Shown in pieces: positions 6,030 to 8,787 of a stretch of DNA of 8,787 nucleotides (the stretch's first letter is position 1; every line of letters starts with the position of its first letter). Location of the stretch: NCBI GenBank assembly GCA_946626395.1, contig CAMOUF010000114.1:1-8787 (forward strand), read 5' to 3'. A program made the position numbers and the translations under genes. The DNA comes from an uncultured Clostridia bacterium. GTDB taxonomy: Bacteria; Bacillota; Clostridia; Christensenellales; Aristaeellaceae. The notes beneath the pieces were generated by a model. The model worked only from the letters and a program-made list of their open reading frames with translations. It was not told the origin of the DNA and made no database searches.

Positions 6030-6065
6030 AAAAAAACCGGTTCCTTTTCGGGAGCCGGATTTTTT
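6030..6065. terminator. Bidirectional terminator between luxS and the ParB-like/HAD-like gene
   Basis: CCGGTTCC (6037-6044) pairs with GGAGCCGG (6051-6058), including one wobble pair, around a 6-base loop. The stem is flanked by seven A on the left (6030-6036) and six T on the right (6060-6065). It therefore has a U-tract in either direction, serving luxS on the minus strand and the convergent gene on the plus strand. Confidence 0.8.
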
Positions 6066-6090
6066 ACGCAAAGCCGAATCAGTATAGGGC

Positions 6091-6609
6091 TTACGAATCA
6101 AAGAACTGCTGTCCGTCCTCCGTGACGAGGCGGTCGGTTTTGGGATATTCAAAAATATCAGGATTTTCCGCGTTGGAGGAAAGGTAATGGGCAAAGCGGG
6201 CCGCGTACCATTTCGCCATGCCAAGGTTATGCATCAGGTAATTGCCGCAGTTTTTCGGAGCGGCGCCGGGAACGCTTTGTTCGTCCGCCACCGCCTGGAA
6301 GGCCCGGAGGATGAGATCGTAGATTTCCCGGGGCGCGCGGCTGCCCTTGAGCAGAAGGTAAAAACCGGTGAGGCAGCCCATAGGCCCCCAGTAGATAATC
6401 TCATCCTTCCAATCCGGATCGTTCCTCAGAAACGTGGCGATGATGTGTTCCAGCGAATGCATCGCCGCCACATCCACGGCCGGTTCCTTGTTGGGCCTTG
6501 TCAGCCGAATATCATAGGTGGTCACTATCCCACTGCCCACCTGGTCCACCCGGCTGATAAAGATGCCGGGAACGATGGCTCTGTGGTCAACGGAAAAACT
6601 CGGAATCAT
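6091..6609 (-). CDS. luxS: S-ribosylhomocysteine lyase LuxS
   Basis: This is a 172-residue enzyme that cleaves S-ribosylhomocysteine to homocysteine and 4,5-dihydroxypentane-2,3-dione, part of the activated methyl cycle and the source of autoinducer-2. Metal ligands are clear: HSLEH at residues 51-55 supplies His51 and His55 with the catalytic Glu54, and NCG at 120-122 supplies Cys121. The catalytic Cys79 lies in GPMGCLTGFY (75-84). The N-terminal FSVDHRAIVPGIF block is also typical. Length is slightly above the usual 150-160 residues because of the C-terminal tail. The start at 6609 is chosen for the AGGGGAGAGGA stretch directly upstream; an in-frame ATG at 6651 would precede that site. It has its own promoter and is a single-gene unit ending at the terminator at 6030-6065. 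Confidence 0.96.
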   Translation of the reverse strand: MIPSFSVDHRAIVPGIFISRVDQVGSGIVTTYDIRLTRPNKEPAVDVAAMHSLEHIIATFLRNDPDWKDEIIYWGPMGCLTGFYLLLKGSRAPREIYDLILRAFQAVADEQSVPGAAPKNCGNYLMHNLGMAKWYAARFAHYLSSNAENPDIFEYPKTDRLVTEDGQQFFDS

Positions 6610-6673
6610 GCTGTCCTCTCCCCTTTCAGCGCGTCGCAAGGCGGTTTTCATCCTTGCCGCTTCCTTAATGCCT

Positions 6674-6702
6674 ATTATAATGGATATCTTTCCAGGTGTA
6701 AA
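6674..6702 (-). promoter_or_regulatory. Predicted luxS promoter
   Basis: On the minus strand, TTTACA (6702-6697) is followed after 17 bases by a perfect TATAAT (6679-6674). Transcription should start near 6667, leaving a leader of about 58 nt. That leader contains a perfect 6-bp hairpin (GCAAGG at 6636-6641 with CCTTGC at 6652-6657) just upstream of the ribosome binding site. No known SAM-sensing riboswitch fits in so short a leader. Confidence 0.75.
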
Positions 6703-6768
6703 GCATGTCAAAGGGACGGAAGCCGTTTTTTCTTTTCAAATCATAAGGCGGGAGGCATGAAAAGAAAG

Positions 6769-6922
6769 AGAGTTCAGAGAATATAGCGCACGCAAGAAAC
6801 GCATACAGACAGGAAATAACGAAAATATCTGTAATCTGAACTCTTCACTCTTCACGCTCGTTCTTCTATTGCCTATTGCCTTTTTCCTATTGCCTTTTGC
6901 CTTGAAGCATTTCTTTCAAGGC
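6769..6922. repeat. Heptamer-repeat element, copy 2
   Basis: This occupies most of the gap between the luxS promoter and the PIN/TRAM gene. AGAGTTCAGA (6769-6778) is perfectly inverted at 6835-6844. About five heptamers of consensus TGCCTAT or TGCCTTT follow at 6870-6903, then an 8-bp perfect hairpin (GCCTTGAA at 6899-6906 with TTCAAGGC at 6915-6922). The order AATATCTG, CTGAAC, CTTCAC, CACGCT, then heptamers matches the right half of copy 1 at 5909-6006, so the two are related and in the same orientation. No gene is evident here. Confidence 0.55.
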
Positions 6923-6962
6923 TCGTCTGGATCGTTACCATTGATTCATGAGCGTTCCCCCA

Positions 6963-7796
6963 TCACATCGCCTTTTGCTCCGCGCCTTTGACCCGGGTGA
7001 AAATCATTCGGCCCGCACTGGTTTGCAGCACGGTGGTCACTGCCACCTCCAGGGTTTCCCCCACCCGGCGGCGGCCGTTTTCCACCACCACCATGGTGCC
7101 GTCCTCCAGATAACCCACGCCCTGGCCGGGCTCCTTGCCCTCCCGCACGATATGCACGGTCATTTCTTCTCCCGGCAGCACCACGGGCCGGAGCGCCCCC
7201 GCCAGCTCATTGATATTCAGCACCGGCACCCGGGCCACCCCCGCCACCTTGTTCAGGTTATAATCATTGGTGAGCACCGCGCCGTTCAGCCGCCGGGCCA
7301 GGCGCAGCAGCTTCACATCCACCTCCGCGCCGTCCTCCTCCCGCCATTCCTCCACCCGCACCGGGCAATCCAATTCCTCCCTTAGCTTTTGCAGGATATC
7401 CAGGCCCCGCCTGCCCCGGGCGCGCTTTAAGGCGTCGGCGCTGTCGGCCACGTGGCGAAGCTCGTCCAGCACGAAGGTGGGCACGATCAGCTCCCCTTCC
7501 AGAAAGCCTGCTTTGCAAATATCGAAAATTCGCCCGTCAATGATCACCGACGTATCCAGCACCTTGGGGCAGGCCTCCGGCATACTTTGGGCCACAGTTG
7601 TCCGCAGGCGGGCGAGCCGGGAAACGCGCAGGCCTGTCCTGGCACCGGTCCCCATCAGCCCCGCGTACAAGAGAACCGTGACAGCGGCGCGCCACCCTGT
7701 GGACAGAGGCGCAAACAGCGGCGTCAGCAGCGCGGACAGCGCCGCCCCGAAAAACACTCCCCCAATAACTCCCGCTTGCCTGGAATAAACAGACAT
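6963..7796 (-). CDS. Membrane-anchored PIN/TRAM domain protein, YacL-like
   Basis: This 277-residue protein has two predicted N-terminal transmembrane segments (about residues 8-28 and 35-52). A PIN nuclease domain follows with acidic residues in family order: LDTS (Asp81), DELRH (Glu112), EVDVKLL (Asp160) and TNDYN (Asp178). A C-terminal TRAM domain (about 208-268, GEEMTVHIVREGKEPGQGVGYL onward) probably binds RNA. Bacillus YacL is longer, with four membrane segments, so this is a short form. The family is a candidate membrane-located RNase, but its substrate is unclear. In Bacillus the order is radA-disA-yacL; here it directly follows radA. The start at 7796 is set by AAGGAGG 9 bases upstream; the frame extends to 7841, but that stretch is the terminator-like hairpin. 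Confidence 0.9.
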   Translation of the reverse strand: MSVYSRQAGVIGGVFFGAALSALLTPLFAPLSTGWRAAVTVLLYAGLMGTGARTGLRVSRLARLRTTVAQSMPEACPKVLDTSVIIDGRIFDICKAGFLEGELIVPTFVLDELRHVADSADALKRARGRRGLDILQKLREELDCPVRVEEWREEDGAEVDVKLLRLARRLNGAVLTNDYNLNKVAGVARVPVLNINELAGALRPVVLPGEEMTVHIVREGKEPGQGVGYLEDGTMVVVENGRRRVGETLEVAVTTVLQTSAGRMIFTRVKGAEQKAM

Positions 7797-7826
7797 GAAT
7801 GATTTCCTCCTTTTCAGCATAAAAAT

Positions 7827-7878
7827 CAAAAAACCGTACAAAAAGCGGCGGAACCCATCCTTTCGCTTATGTACGGTT
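7827..7878 (-). terminator. Terminator-like hairpin between radA and the PIN/TRAM gene
   Basis: On the minus strand, AACCGTAC (7878-7871) pairs perfectly with GTACGGTT (7839-7832), and an inner AAGCG/CGCTT extends the stem across a small internal loop. A run of T follows directly (7833-7828). It lies in the 112-bp gap after the radA stop and about 30 bp before the start of the PIN/TRAM gene. It may terminate or attenuate transcription rather than fully separate the genes, because no clear promoter was found between it and the next start. Confidence 0.65.
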
Positions 7879-7908
7879 CACATATAGCATATGCCTGTCC
7901 ATTGATCT

Positions 7909-8787
7909 TTATGCGCTCGGCAGCAGATCCAGCACCGCCATGGCCTGGGCCACGGTGTCCACCCCATGGAGGCTGACGCCCTCCGGTGCCTTCACATGGC
8001 GGGCGCTGTCCCGGGGGCAGAGGATATGGGTAAAGCCCAGGCGCTGGCATTCGGCCACCCGGCGCTCCAATTGGGCGATGGCGCGCACCTCGCCCGCCAG
8101 GCCCACCTCCCCCATCACCGCCCATTCCGCGGGCACCGGCCTGTCCACATAGGAGGAGGCCACCGCCATGCAGAAGGCCAGGTCGGCGGCGGGCTCATTC
8201 AGGGACAGGCCCCCGGCCACGTTGATGTAGGCGTCCCGGTTGTACATTTTCAGCCTTGCCCGCTTTTCCATCACCGCCAGCAGCAGCATCACCCGGGAGG
8301 AATCCATGCCGTCCACCGTGCGCCGGGGCGCGGCCAGGAAGGATTGCGTCACCAGCGCCTGAATATCCACCAGCATGGGGCGGCTGCCCTCCATGCCGCA
8401 GAACACGCAGGAGCCGCTGGCCCCCTTGGCCCGCTGGGACAGAAGGGTTTCCGAGGCGTTTTTCACTGCCCGCATCCCTTCCCCGGTCATTTCAAAAATG
8501 CCCAATTCATTCACCGAGCCAAAGCGGTTTTTCACCGCCCGGAGCAGCCGGTATTCGTGCTGATGGTCGCCCTCGAAATACAGCACCACGTCCACCATGT
8601 GCTCCAGGATGCGCGGTCCGGCCAGGGAGCCTTCCTTGGTCACGTGGCCTACCAGGAAAATGGCGCAGCCCTCGGTCTTGGCGTACCGCATGAGCAGCGC
8701 CGCGCTTTCCCTTACCTGGCTCACGCTGCCGGGGGCGCTGCCCATCTCGGGGCGGTACATGGTCTGGATGGAGTCGATCACGCAGAA
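7909..8787 (-). CDS. radA: DNA repair protein RadA (partial, N terminus outside the window)
   Basis: The visible part is the C-terminal 292 residues of a RecA-like ATPase that promotes branch migration during recombinational repair. It begins in the Walker B strand (FCVIDSIQT), continues with the sensor-like FLVGHVTKEG segment, and contains the RadA signature KNRFG (residues 86-90 of the visible part). The Lon-protease-like C-terminal domain follows (from about GSRPMLVDIQALV to the end), with the MGEVGLAGEVR and LGF..ILCP motifs. The N-terminal zinc finger and Walker A motif lie beyond the right edge. An apparent GTG start at 8781 is only the valine of the Walker B motif. The frame is intact up to the TAA at 7909. 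Confidence 0.97.
   Translation of the reverse strand, partial: FCVIDSIQTMYRPEMGSAPGSVSQVRESAALLMRYAKTEGCAIFLVGHVTKEGSLAGPRILEHMVDVVLYFEGDHQHEYRLLRAVKNRFGSVNELGIFEMTGEGMRAVKNASETLLSQRAKGASGSCVFCGMEGSRPMLVDIQALVTQSFLAAPRRTVDGMDSSRVMLLLAVMEKRARLKMYNRDAYINVAGGLSLNEPAADLAFCMAVASSYVDRPVPAEWAVMGEVGLAGEVRAIAQLERRVAECQRLGFTHILCPRDSARHVKAPEGVSLHGVDTVAQAMAVLDLLPSA

Noticed and set aside
6187..6786. Plus-strand open frame opposite luxS
   Set aside because: LuxS on the minus strand has all its catalytic and metal-binding residues, so the plus-strand frame is a shadow.
6758..6787. Nine-codon frame after GGGAGG (MKRKRVQRI) in the gap upstream of luxS
   Set aside because: It has a decent ribosome binding site but is very short, runs into the repeat element, and shows no promoter or conservation evidence.
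7797..7841. Longer N terminus of the PIN/TRAM protein
   Set aside because: The extension runs through the terminator hairpin and the AAGGAGG site that serves the ATG at 7796.

Overview
The window looks like a chromosome segment from a moderately GC-rich, low-abundance-type Clostridia member (Firmicutes, possibly an uncultured gut lineage near Christensenellales; the taxon is inference). The basis is the gene set: a clostridial short-chain flavodoxin, a DUF3793 protein, LuxS, a YacL-like PIN/TRAM protein beside radA, and a secreted GLUG-repeat protein. Strong purine-rich ribosome binding sites and consensus-like vegetative promoters fit the same assignment.

Left part, plus strand (1-4724). 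The probable tail of an upstream gene overlaps by 4 bp a gene for a four-helix membrane protein of unknown function. A 251-bp regulatory region follows. It has a near-consensus promoter and two identical 16-bp palindromes, one at the predicted transcription start and one just before the ribosome binding site. This region drives a DUF3793 gene, then a short-chain flavodoxin, then a 795-residue secreted protein. The secreted protein carries Tp47-like, ZinT-like and GLUG-repeat regions, and a strong intrinsic terminator closes the unit. The DUF3793 and flavodoxin genes are separated by a 405-bp element with perfect 28-bp terminal inverted repeats and nested internal hairpins; it looks like a non-autonomous mobile or dispersed repeat. 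The inferred theme is metal (probably iron) limitation: flavodoxin replaces ferredoxin, and the secreted protein has a ZinT-like metal-binding region.

Middle (4725-6065). An independent promoter (TTGCTT, 17 bp, TATAAT) drives a protein fusing a ParB/sulfiredoxin-like domain to a degenerate HAD-like domain. It is convergent with luxS. The gap holds an imperfect palindrome built on heptamer repeats (consensus TGCCTAT) and a bidirectional terminator.

Right part, minus strand (6066-8787). Reading leftward from the window edge come the C-terminal two thirds of radA, a terminator-like hairpin, a membrane-anchored PIN/TRAM protein, a second heptamer repeat, and luxS with its own promoter. The disA gene that lies between radA and the PIN/TRAM gene in Bacillus is absent here. 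luxS is bracketed by the two related repeat elements.

No tRNA, rRNA, CRISPR array or intact transposase was seen.
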